Below, piece by piece: positions 35,345-44,534 of a DNA stretch of 64,000 nucleotides. Each line of letters starts with the position of its first letter. Position 1 is the first letter of the stretch. The notes beneath the pieces were generated by a model. It was not told the origin of the DNA, searched no databases, and saw only the letters and a program-made list of their open reading frames with translations. Position numbers and translations under genes: made by a program. The stretch lies in the NCBI GenBank assembly GCA_963668325.1, contig OY764222.1, positions 248,001 to 312,000 of the forward strand. The letters are read 5' to 3'. The DNA comes from MPNP01 sp963668325 (GTDB taxonomy: Bacteria; Pseudomonadota; Alphaproteobacteria; Rhodobacterales; Rhodobacteraceae).

Positions 35345-36427
35345 ATGCCCCTAAGATTGCGAAGGGAAGAAATCCTGGCTCGAATCTTGAGCGATTTGAG
35401 GTTGGGGATACCCATAGTTATAAAAGATAAAATCCAGGCTGTTTTAGCCCTGCCAGTTGAAAATTGCTCATCAACCCGAATGAAGGAATTTATAGCCGAA
35501 GAAAAAACGGTTATAACGCTAACTCGGAAAAGAGCCGATACTCTTAAGGCAAGGGTATATGATGGCGATTTGGCTCGTATTCTAATCCCTAAGGAAGCGA
35601 GCTTCGATTGGGTCAAGGCAATTGCCGACCCTTCCCGAGACCTCCAAGTACCTTTGAAAGGCCCTCTGGAATCACAAAGAGGTGGAAAGGTGCATTTGCA
35701 TAAGGTTGCGATTGAACTTGCCAGAAAAGCCAGATTGCTTCCAGCGGTATTGGTTCAATATGTACAAAATCAGGATATAGAAGCAAGCCAATTGTCATGT
35801 TTGGACATACAAGATTACAACCTGGATTTGAAATCAGAAGTTGCCTTGGAACTGGTTTCAAAATCTTCTCTCCCGGTCTCTGAAAAGGTACCATCTACCA
35901 TATATCTGTTCCGCGAACAGCGTGGGGGAGATGAGCACTGTGCCATAGTTTTCGGCAACCCACCAAGGGACAAGCCCGTTCTGACCAGACTACATTCGGC
36001 CTGCTTTACGGGAGATGTCCTGGGATCACTTAAATGTGATTGCCAACAACAATTGCACCTGGCCATGAAGCGAATTATCGACAAGGGCAAAGGAATACTT
36101 CTTTATATCAACCAAGAGGGGCGAGGGATTGGCTTGAGCAACAAAATCCGGGCCTATTCCTTGCAGGATCAAGGTTTCGATACGGTCGAAGCCAATCATC
36201 GTTTGGGCTTTGAGGATGATGAAAGGGATTTTAGGCTGGGGTCAGAAGTTTTGAAAAAACTTGGCTATCATCACACCAGTTTGATGACCAACAACCCGGC
36301 CAAAATTACTATATTGGAAACACAAGGCATCACTGTTCATGAGCGTATTCCAATATTAACGACGGTTACCAAACATAATGCTGAATATTTAGCTGTAAAA
36401 GCCCGAAAAAGTGGTCATAGACTTTGA
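35345..36427 (+). CDS. ribA: GTP cyclohydrolase II
   Basis: A 360-residue enzyme that opens GTP in the first step of riboflavin synthesis. The catalytic domain occupies about 160-360: VLTRLHSACFTGDVLGSLKC in part, with zinc ligands Cys220, Cys231 and Cys233, then NQEGRGIGL, VEANHRLGF, and TNNPAKI near the C-terminus. The first 150 residues are a divergent extension of the type found in alphaproteobacterial RibA; no DHBP synthase active site is visible in it. The stop overlaps the next gene's TTG start as TTGA. Confidence 0.93.
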   Translation: MPLRLRREEILARILSDLRLGIPIVIKDKIQAVLALPVENCSSTRMKEFIAEEKTVITLTRKRADTLKARVYDGDLARILIPKEASFDWVKAIADPSRDLQVPLKGPLESQRGGKVHLHKVAIELARKARLLPAVLVQYVQNQDIEASQLSCLDIQDYNLDLKSEVALELVSKSSLPVSEKVPSTIYLFREQRGGDEHCAIVFGNPPRDKPVLTRLHSACFTGDVLGSLKCDCQQQLHLAMKRIIDKGKGILLYINQEGRGIGLSNKIRAYSLQDQGFDTVEANHRLGFEDDERDFRLGSEVLKKLGYHHTSLMTNNPAKITILETQGITVHERIPILTTVTKHNAEYLAVKARKSGHRL

Positions 36428-36936
36428 CCTACGTTGAAACAATTTTCATCAATAAGTGGTACGGTTGGTTTTTGGGAAGGAAATTCCCTTGTTCGGTGGG
36501 CTGGGGTGGAATCAAGCAAGATAAAACTGAAGGGGATGGTGTAACACCAGCTGGTGTTTATCGACTGGAAAAGGTTATGTACCGACCGGACAGGATTCCC
36601 CAAAATGACCTACCCCGGCAAACAATCCCCATCAGGAAACGTCATATATGGTCGGATGACCCCCTGGACCCTCAATACAACAATCTGTTACTAAAAGACC
36701 GAAACTGGCAATTCAGCCACGAATTGATGTTTCGGGCTGATTCCCTTTACGACCTTGTCATTCCAATTGATTTTAACAGGCATAACCCAAAACCTGGAAA
36801 GGGTTCAGCAATTTTCCTGCATGTCTGGCGTGGCCCAAGAATACCAACGGCAGGTTGTGTAGCAGTTGATCTGGAAGTATTGTTGTGGATAACAAGATGT
36901 CTCACCAAAGAGACACACATCGCCATTTGTGATTGA
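36424..36936 (+). CDS. L,D-transpeptidase (YkuD) family protein
   Basis: A 170-residue YkuD-domain protein. The active-site motif reads HVWRGPRIPTAGCVAV, with His133 and nucleophile Cys145; threonine replaces the serine of the usual SxGC. The earlier GDGVTPAGVYRLEKVMYRPD (in part) is the typical substrate-groove stretch. The family makes 3-3 cross-links in peptidoglycan or attaches proteins to it. No signal peptide is evident from the TTG start at 36424, so export is uncertain. It is coupled to ribA by a 4-bp overlap, an arrangement known from other alphaproteobacteria. Confidence 0.88.
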   Translation: MTYVETIFINKWYGWFLGRKFPCSVGWGGIKQDKTEGDGVTPAGVYRLEKVMYRPDRIPQNDLPRQTIPIRKRHIWSDDPLDPQYNNLLLKDRNWQFSHELMFRADSLYDLVIPIDFNRHNPKPGKGSAIFLHVWRGPRIPTAGCVAVDLEVLLWITRCLTKETHIAICD

Positions 36937-36950
36937 AAATTGCAAACAAG

Positions 36951-37610
36951 CTATCTTTTGGCGTAATCTCTTGTCCCAAATATGGCTGTTCCAACACGAA
37001 TATGAGTTGCTCCCATTCGGACGGCCGATTCAAAATCACTACTCATGCCCATGCTGAGGTTAGTCAATCCATTTCGTTTCGCTAAATTGGCCAAGAGGCC
37101 AAAATGCAAAGCAGACTCCTCATCAAAAGGCGGAATACACATCAGCCCCTGTAGTGGTAAATTGTATTTTCGAATTTCTGCCACCAATTGATCGGTTTCG
37201 CTCGGTATTACACCAGATTTTTGCGGTTCTTCGCCGGTATTCACCTGGACGAACAAACCTGGGCAGGACCCCATATCATCAGCAATACGAACAATTCTGT
37301 TAACAAGGCTGGTACGGTCTACCGAGTGAATGAAATCAAAGAGTTTCAGGGCTTGTTTGACTTTATTGGATTGTAAGGGGCCAAGTAGATGAAGCTTTGT
37401 TTGAGGATATGCTTCCAGAAATGCTGGCCACTTGCCAGCAGCCTCCTGGACCCTGTTTTCACCAAAATCCAAATGCCCTTTTGTTAACAACGATTTAACC
37501 CTATCATCAGGTTGCAACTTGGAAACGGCTATAATTGTGGTAGAACCAACAACCCTATCGGCTTCTTGCTCAGCTTCTTGAACCTGGGAGATTATCGTGG
37601 GTAGAGTCAT
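36951..37610 (-). CDS. YggS-type pyridoxal phosphate homeostasis protein
   Basis: A 219-residue alanine-racemase-fold protein that binds PLP and keeps its free level steady. The PLP lysine is Lys31 in IIAVSKLQPDD; further family stretches are FGENRVQEAAGKWP, LHLLGPLQSNKVKQAL, VQVNTGEEPQKSGV, and LSMGMSSDFESAVRMGATHIRVG in part. Length is normal. It is convergent with the L,D-transpeptidase gene (14-bp gap). Confidence 0.95.
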   Translation of the reverse strand: MTLPTIISQVQEAEQEADRVVGSTTIIAVSKLQPDDRVKSLLTKGHLDFGENRVQEAAGKWPAFLEAYPQTKLHLLGPLQSNKVKQALKLFDFIHSVDRTSLVNRIVRIADDMGSCPGLFVQVNTGEEPQKSGVIPSETDQLVAEIRKYNLPLQGLMCIPPFDEESALHFGLLANLAKRNGLTNLSMGMSSDFESAVRMGATHIRVGTAIFGTRDYAKR

Positions 37611-37787
37611 GGCCTGGTATTTTAATTTGGTAATTTGTTACTATCCAGTTTTCCTGCCCTTAAAGGTTTCAGCAAACTATGATTCAGAACTTACAAGTTC
37701 TAATTTACAAGTCCTTAACCATTTATCCAAATACTGGCAAATCCAATTTTTTACAATTGACCTTTAACAGGGAAACAAAACCATGGG

Positions 37788-39032
37788 TCATTGATTGTTC
37801 TTACCTTTGTAAAAAATCACCTTGAGATAATCCTCTGTGGCTTGAAATTCTGGTTCCGTCTTGTTGTACTCCCTTAGAAGTGGAATAATTTTGTTTCGAA
37901 CTCCCATTCCTCGTGCATCAACAAAACCGAAGTCTCGGAGAACATTCACAATAAGCGGATTCCTCGCTGACCTTTGACCGCCCTTCATTTTTTCAACCGT
38001 CATTGCATTTGGTAAAGCACCGGGACTAAGGATTTCTAATCTATTGGAATAACTTACCACTTCAACTTCTTCATTTCTAGTCCAGTCCCGGTGTGCAACT
38101 GCATTCACAATCGCCTCTCGAACAGCATCAATGGGATAAAACCAATGCCTTTCGCGCCGAAAAGAATCATCAAACCCAATTGTTACCTTGGACAGGATTG
38201 GTTGCATCGCTCCAAATAGAAATTCAAAAAGATCATTATTCACTGTCTCAAACCTTCCGGCCGGTGAGGCTATTTTCAGCGGAACTAAGGGGCCATCAAG
38301 GGTTCGATCATCAAGGGCCTCGTAATCCTTTTCATCTCCTTCAAATGCCATCCATCGAATCCCGGCCTGGGGGAGAATTTTTCTTGGTGAATAACCGAAC
38401 AGAACAAGCCCAGCAATGGTACTAAAGGGGTTTTCTTTTGTGGGGTCGTTAAAAAAACCCAATTGATAAAGTCTATCCTGCCAATCTGAATTATTTTCGG
38501 GAGTCTCTTTATCACCAATTAAGGAAAGAAAACCCTTCAATCTATTTTGATCCAGACTTTCTAGTTCGCTCCCCGAAACAGGGAGTTTTTCTGCAAATAA
38601 CATTCCCCCTGATTCAAATAATCTAGCCATTTGTTCTCGAGTTGCTTGTCGGGAAATGCTTCCAGACCTAATATAATAATCCTCTCGATCCTTTGAACGA
38701 ACTACATAGGGCTTGGCAGTACCTTCGCTTAAGGTTATCACTGCTACTCTACCCTTGTCTGTTTGAATTTCTTCATAGATGGGAATTATCCTAGGGTGGA
38801 TATAACGCCCGAAGACTGTATCCATAACCCAGCGTTCTAGTTGTTCCTTATCCCGCTGAATCCCTTGAATAGTTCCATCATCTTCAACTCCGAGTAAAAT
38901 TCTTCCGCCTTTAAAATTTGCGAATGCAACAACCTCCTTTGCAAGTTTGGCAGGGCTAATTTCATCCCTTTTAAACTCAACAAGGGAATTTTCTCCGTTA
39001 AGAATAATTTCGAGTAATTCTTCCTTTGTCAT
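37788..39032 (-). CDS. AlbA_2/Schlafen-type putative DNA/RNA-binding protein
   Basis: A 414-residue protein with an N-terminal AlbA_2 (Schlafen-like) domain: NSLVEFKRDEISPAKLAKEV, FANFKGGRILLGVEDDGTI. The middle has YYIRSGSISRQATREQ and DALDD-type linker, and the C-terminal half an HATPase-related segment (REAIVNAVAHRDW, ISPGALP-like LSPGALPNAM, GMGVRNKIIPLL) as in proteins often mislabelled RecG-like. Such genes are frequent in defence and mobile regions; the function here is not known. It interrupts the otherwise housekeeping block between yggS and the DUF3576 gene, which usually lie close together. Confidence 0.85.
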   Translation of the reverse strand: MTKEELLEIILNGENSLVEFKRDEISPAKLAKEVVAFANFKGGRILLGVEDDGTIQGIQRDKEQLERWVMDTVFGRYIHPRIIPIYEEIQTDKGRVAVITLSEGTAKPYVVRSKDREDYYIRSGSISRQATREQMARLFESGGMLFAEKLPVSGSELESLDQNRLKGFLSLIGDKETPENNSDWQDRLYQLGFFNDPTKENPFSTIAGLVLFGYSPRKILPQAGIRWMAFEGDEKDYEALDDRTLDGPLVPLKIASPAGRFETVNNDLFEFLFGAMQPILSKVTIGFDDSFRRERHWFYPIDAVREAIVNAVAHRDWTRNEEVEVVSYSNRLEILSPGALPNAMTVEKMKGGQRSARNPLIVNVLRDFGFVDARGMGVRNKIIPLLREYNKTEPEFQATEDYLKVIFYKGKNNQ

Positions 39033-39294
39033 TTAACTAAACCATATTTCTCTCGTCGTTGGTTGAAAGCTTCTTTCCCTCCCTCCAATTTATTTCTTTC
39101 CTGATCTCTAATGGAAGGCATATCAATAATCAAATAAAAAATTGGTAAATATTGAACTGGTGGTCATTATTGGTTAATTTAAATATGCTCAGGTCTGACC
39201 TTGAAAAAGAGTTGGTTTTGTAGCAACCGGTTATAGATTTACGCCATGAAGGTTTTATCAGGGTGAGGAGTCTAAGAACGAAAGGTAACTAGAT

Positions 39295-39777
39295 ATGATA
39301 AAGACAAAGTCTCTCGGATGGGTATTAGCACTACTCGTTGTTATTTCTTTGAGCGCTTGCTCCAATATATTCCGAGGTGGAGATAGGGATACAGCAAATA
39401 TTGAGGCCGATAGGGAAGTTGAGACCCAAGGAAGACCACAGAGACTAAGGGACCTGTTTCTAACTCAGAACTCCACTACTGAATTGAAGGCCAACAGGTT
39501 TATTTGGAAAGCCACCCTGGAAGTGCTTGATTTCATGCCTATCGAAGAAGTTGATCCATTTACGGGCATAATTCAATTTGGTTGGGCAACACCACCCGGC
39601 GGAACCCGAGAGTACCAGGCAACGGCTGTAGTCAGTGACCCGTCGCTAGATGCCAGATCGCTTCAGGTGACGTTTAGAACAAGGAGTGGAGTCGTAGACC
39701 CAGACCTTAATGTCGAAATTGAAAATGCCATTCTAGCAAGGGCTCGACAACTTAAGATTGAAGAATTAGGCTTTTAA
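39295..39777 (+). CDS. DUF3576 lipoprotein
   Basis: A 160-residue lipoprotein with lipobox LSAC (Cys22). The rest fits the alphaproteobacterial DUF3576 family (RDLFLTQNSTTELKANRFIW in part, ALEVLDFMPI-like LEVLDFMPIEEVDPFTG, REYQATAVVSDPSLDARSL in part). The function is unknown; its constant position just upstream of leuS-lptE suggests an envelope role. It ends 20 bp before leuS. Confidence 0.87.
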   Translation: MIKTKSLGWVLALLVVISLSACSNIFRGGDRDTANIEADREVETQGRPQRLRDLFLTQNSTTELKANRFIWKATLEVLDFMPIEEVDPFTGIIQFGWATPPGGTREYQATAVVSDPSLDARSLQVTFRTRSGVVDPDLNVEIENAILARARQLKIEELGF

Positions 39778-39797
39778 ACTTTCCCGGATATAATTTA

Positions 39798-42359
39798 ATG
39801 ACGGAATATAATTTCCTAGAGCAGGAGAGTTTCTGGCAGGAAGAATGGGACAAGGCCGGAGTATTCGAAGCTTCTCCTGACAGAAATCTTCCCAAGTATT
39901 ATGTTTTGGAAATGTTTCCCTACCCTTCGGGGAAAATCCACATGGGGCATGTCCGAAACTATACCATGGGCGATGTAATTGCCCGTTACAAGATTGCGAA
40001 GGGCTTTAATGTCCTTCACCCAATGGGGTGGGATGCTTTTGGCTTGCCAGCTGAAAACGCAGCTCTCAAAAACAATGAACATCCGGATAAATGGACACGG
40101 CAGAATATTGCCGAAATGCGGAAACAGTTAAAGACCTTGGGATTGTCCATTGATTGGAAGAGGGAACTCGCCACCTGTGATAAGGAGTATTATGGCCAGC
40201 AGCAATCCCTGTTCATAGACATGATGGACAAAGGATTGGTTGGCAGGAAAACAGCCCTGGTGAATTGGGATCCGGTAGATGGGACTGTTTTGGCCAATGA
40301 GCAGGTCATTGACGGAATGGGATGGCGCTCAGGTGCAAAAGTAGAACAAAAAGAACTTTCGCAGTGGGTTTTCAAGATCACCGATTTTTCGGAAGAATTG
40401 CTCCAAGCCATAGACGGACTTGAAGGGTGGCCGGAAAAGGTACGTCTTATGCAACGAAACTGGATTGGCAAATCCAGTGGCTTGGAGTTTGATTTTGAAA
40501 CAATTGGATGTCCGGAAGGAATAAACAAACTAAAGGTTTATACCACCCGACCAGATACCTTGATGGGGGCCACTTTTGCAGCGGTATCACCAGAACACCC
40601 GCTTGCCAAAGCCATAGCCAAGGAAAATCCCGATGTTGAGAATTTCATACGGGAATGTCGACAAGCCGGGACTTCAGAAGTTGAGCTCGAACTGTTGGAG
40701 AAAAAAGGTATTGATACCGGATTTAAAGTAAGACATCCACTCGACCCTGAGATTACCCTGCCTATTTGGGTAGCAAATTTCATTCTCAATACAGTTGGTA
40801 CCGGAGCCATTTTTGGTTGTCCAGCCCATGATCAAAGGGATTTGGATTTTTCAAGAAAATATGACCTGCCGGTCATTGATGTATTTTTTTCGGAGGATTC
40901 TGACCAACCCGTAGAAAATGAGGCTTATGTCCCACCCAAAAATCAACAGGTCAAGTATGCCAACGGGTTTGCCGGGGATATATCCCAAACGGGAGAAGAA
41001 GGCATTAACGCGGCCATAGCTCATTGTGTCAAAAATGGTATTGGCCAAAAGGTTATCAGATACCGATTGCGTGACTGGGGTATAAGTCGGCAAAGATATT
41101 GGGGATGTCCCATACCGGTAATCCACTGCGGTAAATGTGGTATTGTTCCAGAAATAAAGGAGAATCTGCCAATTGAATTGCCGCTGGATGTAACTTTCGA
41201 CAAACCAGGCAATCCCCTGGACCATCATCCAACCTGGAAATATTGCACCTGTCCCCATTGTGGCAAGGATGCAGTTAGAGAAACGGATACTATGGATACC
41301 TTTGTCGACAGTTCATGGTATTTTGTGCGCTATACAGCACCCAATGAGAAAACACCGACTAACCTAGCCATGGCAGATTACTGGATGAATGTTGACCAGT
41401 ATATCGGTGGAATTGAGCACGCAATTCTACATTTGTTGTATTCCCGTTTTTTTGCCAGAGCCATGCAGGTGACCGGGCATTTGTCCAAACATTGCGATGA
41501 ACCCTTCAAGTCGTTGTTTACCCAAGGGATGGTCAATCATGCCATCTACCTGACTAGAGATAAAAATGGACGGCCTATCTACCATTTTCCGACAGAGGTT
41601 GAAGTATCAGGAGTTGAAGCAAAACTTAAAAGCACCGGGGAACCAGTAGAAATCATCCCATCGGCCAAAATGGCCAAGTCAAAAAACAATATTATTGATC
41701 CTCAGGGACTGATTGAAAAATATGGTGCCGATACCGCAAGGTGGTACATGGTTTCGGATTCGCCCCCGGAAAGAGATATTGAATGGACCACTACCGGGGT
41801 TGAAGCTGCTTCCAAGCATTTGGAAAGGGTATGGCGTCTGGCAAATGAAATAAAGTCAATGGATCATCCTGGGACACCGGCCGAGGATATAAAGCTTAAA
41901 AAAATTCTACATCATGCCATTAATGAGTTTTCCAGGGAGATTGAGGGGTTTGTCTTCAACAAGGCCATAGCAAGGCTTTATGAACTTTATAATGCGGTCG
42001 TTAAATCCCAAGCCAGTGCCAAGGTAAAAAAGGAAATAATGTTAACCTATGCCCAACTAATGGCCCCGATTACACCCCATGTTGCCGAGGAAATCTGGTG
42101 TTTATTAGGTGGCAAGGGGTTCGTGGTAAATACCCCGTGGCCCAAAGTTGATCCAGAGTTCCTAAAAGTAGATCAAATTACCATTCCCATCCAGGTCAAC
42201 GGCAAATTGAGATCCAGGATTGAGGTTGCCAAGGGCCTCCCCAAGGAACATATTCTGAAGCTAGTTCTTGAAGATGAAGTGGTAACAAGGTATTTGGATG
42301 GTAATAAACCTCGAAAAACAATTGTAGTACCCGATAGGATCGTGAATATTGTTGTCTAG
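39798..42359 (+). CDS. leuS: leucyl-tRNA synthetase
   Basis: An 853-residue class Ia synthetase that charges tRNA-Leu. HIGH motif is HMGH (His48-His51) in PSGKIHMGHVRNYTMGD; the KMSKS motif is KMAKS (624-628). The editing domain is present (TTRPDTLMGATF, GTGAIFGCPAHDQRD), and zinc-binding CGKCG and CTCPHCG stretches lie in the middle. Length is normal. It overlaps lptE by 11 bp. Confidence 0.98.
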   Translation: MTEYNFLEQESFWQEEWDKAGVFEASPDRNLPKYYVLEMFPYPSGKIHMGHVRNYTMGDVIARYKIAKGFNVLHPMGWDAFGLPAENAALKNNEHPDKWTRQNIAEMRKQLKTLGLSIDWKRELATCDKEYYGQQQSLFIDMMDKGLVGRKTALVNWDPVDGTVLANEQVIDGMGWRSGAKVEQKELSQWVFKITDFSEELLQAIDGLEGWPEKVRLMQRNWIGKSSGLEFDFETIGCPEGINKLKVYTTRPDTLMGATFAAVSPEHPLAKAIAKENPDVENFIRECRQAGTSEVELELLEKKGIDTGFKVRHPLDPEITLPIWVANFILNTVGTGAIFGCPAHDQRDLDFSRKYDLPVIDVFFSEDSDQPVENEAYVPPKNQQVKYANGFAGDISQTGEEGINAAIAHCVKNGIGQKVIRYRLRDWGISRQRYWGCPIPVIHCGKCGIVPEIKENLPIELPLDVTFDKPGNPLDHHPTWKYCTCPHCGKDAVRETDTMDTFVDSSWYFVRYTAPNEKTPTNLAMADYWMNVDQYIGGIEHAILHLLYSRFFARAMQVTGHLSKHCDEPFKSLFTQGMVNHAIYLTRDKNGRPIYHFPTEVEVSGVEAKLKSTGEPVEIIPSAKMAKSKNNIIDPQGLIEKYGADTARWYMVSDSPPERDIEWTTTGVEAASKHLERVWRLANEIKSMDHPGTPAEDIKLKKILHHAINEFSREIEGFVFNKAIARLYELYNAVVKSQASAKVKKEIMLTYAQLMAPITPHVAEEIWCLLGGKGFVVNTPWPKVDPEFLKVDQITIPIQVNGKLRSRIEVAKGLPKEHILKLVLEDEVVTRYLDGNKPRKTIVVPDRIVNIVV

Positions 42360-42888
42360 ATGGAAGATAATAACCCTGGTAACGCTATGTTTCCTGGTCG
42401 CTGGGTGTGAATTTCAACCCCTGTATGGCCCAGATTCCCCCCGTGAAAACTATCATAACCAAACCGATGTAACCGTAACAGGTAACCTGGATCCAAAGAA
42501 GATGGAATCAGTTCTCCGTGATCAGTTTGGCAAAGCAACAGGCGATTATGGCTACCACTTGACAGTTGACTTTGTTATTTCGGATGAAGGTGGACCTATC
42601 CAGGGATCAGGTGACATTTACCAATATCTTGTGGTAGGGGAAGCCAAGATTGCTTTTTTTGATCTGAATGGAGGGGATATGATTTATTCTGACACTATCA
42701 AGGAAAGAGCAAGGTGGACCTCAGTACGAGATGGTGATTTCCCAGATAATCCAAGTGATTCTTCATCATTGCAGGTATTAGCTAACCTGGATGCAAGAGA
42801 TGATGCCCTTAACAGACTTCGAAGATTGATTTCCGACAGGATTTATTCCAGGGTTATTGCGATACCTGTACGTGACAAACAGCCATGA
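42349..42888 (+). CDS. lptE: LPS assembly lipoprotein LptE
   Basis: A 179-residue lipoprotein. TTG at 42349, inside the leuS end, gives a signal peptide with lipobox LVAGC (Cys20), followed by EFQPLYGP. FQPLYG after the Cys is a mark of LptE in alphaproteobacteria. LptE plugs LptD and helps insert LPS in the outer membrane. The C-terminal ALNRLRRLISDRIYSRV is also typical. The stop overlaps the holA start as ATGA. Confidence 0.88.
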   Translation: MLSRWKIITLVTLCFLVAGCEFQPLYGPDSPRENYHNQTDVTVTGNLDPKKMESVLRDQFGKATGDYGYHLTVDFVISDEGGPIQGSGDIYQYLVVGEAKIAFFDLNGGDMIYSDTIKERARWTSVRDGDFPDNPSDSSSLQVLANLDARDDALNRLRRLISDRIYSRVIAIPVRDKQP

Positions 42889-43898
42889 AATTATACCCAA
42901 ACCAATTGCCGGGGCACCTGCAAACTGGTAATTGGAAAAACGGGTATTTGATTTTCGGCGAAGATCAGGCTCTCATTAACCAGCATAGGGATCGAATTGT
43001 TGATTCCATTGCGGGTCCAAATGCCATGCAGGAGTTACGTTTTGACAAAATTGATGCCAGTGATCTTGCCCAGCAGCCAAATTTATTGGGGTCCCAGGTG
43101 AAGGCTCAAAGTTTTTTTGGTGGTAAACGTGTTATCTGCCTTGAAAAGGGATCTGACCAGCACAGCAAATTGATCTTTGCTGAGTTGGATGAATGGAAGG
43201 AAGGTTTTGCTCACATAATTATAACTTCAAGTCGATTAAGACCAGCGTCATCCCTACGAAAAAGATTCGAGAGTGACCAGAATTTGGCCTCAATGGGTGT
43301 TTATACTGATCACTTGGACAACAGGGATATTGCATTCCTTCTCAAAGAAGCCAATCTGGCAAACATCGATTCTGATACGATGAAATTTTTGGTGTCGGTG
43401 GCTGAAGAACAGGAACCTTCAACCTTCAAATCATTGATCCAAAAACTTGCTCTCTATAAATTTGAAGATACAACCCCCTTGACCGAAGAGGATATACGGG
43501 CGTGTGCCCCGGAGTTTGGGGAAGCCGGCTTGGACAGGCTGGTGGAATCAGTAGCCAATAAGGAAATTAAGGACATAGGACTGTTGTTCAGAAAGCTTTC
43601 AAAGCAGGACAGTGATCCGGTTCGGGTCTGCTTATTTTTCAAAAGGAAATTCCGTAATATCCTGACTATAGCCAGCCATAAGCAAGGACCTGAGGAAGGT
43701 TTGAAAAAAATCAAACCGCCTCTTTTTGGCCCCCGTCGCCAGAATATGCTCAGACAATCAGCCCTATGGGGGACATCTGGTGCAGAACGGGCCCTCCTTG
43801 AATTGACCCAAGTTGATAAAATTATCCGTGGTTCCGGCACCAAACCCGTTGAGGCAATAATCGAAAGAACCCTTCTTAGAATAGCAAGTTTCCGGTAA
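42885..43898 (+). CDS. holA: DNA polymerase III subunit delta
   Basis: A 337-residue clamp-loader subunit that opens the beta sliding clamp. The family stretches include YLIFGEDQALINQHRDRIV in part, FFGGKRVICLEKG, SSLRKRFESDQNL and the C-terminal QVDKIIRGSGTKPVEAIIER (in part). It is coupled to lptE by 4 bp and to the following GST gene by TAATG. The leuS-lptE-holA order is standard in alphaproteobacteria, where parB often follows; here a GST gene does. Confidence 0.93.
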   Translation: MKLYPNQLPGHLQTGNWKNGYLIFGEDQALINQHRDRIVDSIAGPNAMQELRFDKIDASDLAQQPNLLGSQVKAQSFFGGKRVICLEKGSDQHSKLIFAELDEWKEGFAHIIITSSRLRPASSLRKRFESDQNLASMGVYTDHLDNRDIAFLLKEANLANIDSDTMKFLVSVAEEQEPSTFKSLIQKLALYKFEDTTPLTEEDIRACAPEFGEAGLDRLVESVANKEIKDIGLLFRKLSKQDSDPVRVCLFFKRKFRNILTIASHKQGPEEGLKKIKPPLFGPRRQNMLRQSALWGTSGAERALLELTQVDKIIRGSGTKPVEAIIERTLLRIASFR

Positions 43899-44488
43899 TG
43901 GATATTAAAATTTATGGCCATAAATACAGCCGTGCCTTCAGGGTTTTGTGGATGTTGGAGGAACTTGGTCTGGATTATGTACATTATCCGGTAAAGCCAC
44001 ATGCAAAGGAGTTACTCGAAATCTCTCCCAAGGGTAAAATACCAGTTGCGGTTATTGATTCTGAAGTCATTACGGACAGTACCGCAATATTAACCTATCT
44101 TGGCGAGATCAATTCTTCATTTACCTTTCAAGCGGGTACACTGGCCCGAACCAAACAGGATAGTTTGACCTTCATGTTGCTGGATGAACTTGAAACATGT
44201 GTTTGGAATGCAGCCAAACACAGTTTTGTACTGCCTTCAGAGAAGAGGGTCAAATCCTTAAAACCCACCCTGAAATGGGAATTCAGCCGATCGCTGGAAG
44301 AAATGGTTTCTTACCTAGACCTTGAACACTTCCTGATGGGTGAAGTCATGACCATTCCGGATTTTATCCTGACTCATTGTCTTGATTGGGCCAAGGTAGC
44401 CAAATTTGAAGAATTCCCTGATGCGGTTAGGAGGTATTACACAAGGATGTGTACCCGACAGATGTATCAAAAAGTTGCAAACAACTAA
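43898..44488 (+). CDS. glutathione S-transferase family protein
   Basis: A 196-residue cytosolic GST-like protein. It has an N-terminal thioredoxin-fold domain (about 1-75: YGHKYSRAFRVLWMLEELGLDY in part, ISPKGKIPVAVIDSEVITDSTAILTYL in part) with the usual PV and DS residues that hold glutathione, and a helical C-terminal domain with MTIPDFILTHCLDWAK. Ser/Tyr at the expected thiol-activating site fits Ser10-Arg. The substrate is unknown. It overlaps holA by one base. Confidence 0.88.
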   Translation: MDIKIYGHKYSRAFRVLWMLEELGLDYVHYPVKPHAKELLEISPKGKIPVAVIDSEVITDSTAILTYLGEINSSFTFQAGTLARTKQDSLTFMLLDELETCVWNAAKHSFVLPSEKRVKSLKPTLKWEFSRSLEEMVSYLDLEHFLMGEVMTIPDFILTHCLDWAKVAKFEEFPDAVRRYYTRMCTRQMYQKVANN

Positions 44489-44534
44489 AGATTAATCCAG
44501 ACTCCGCTTCCGATAGATTTAAAAGGTAAACACA

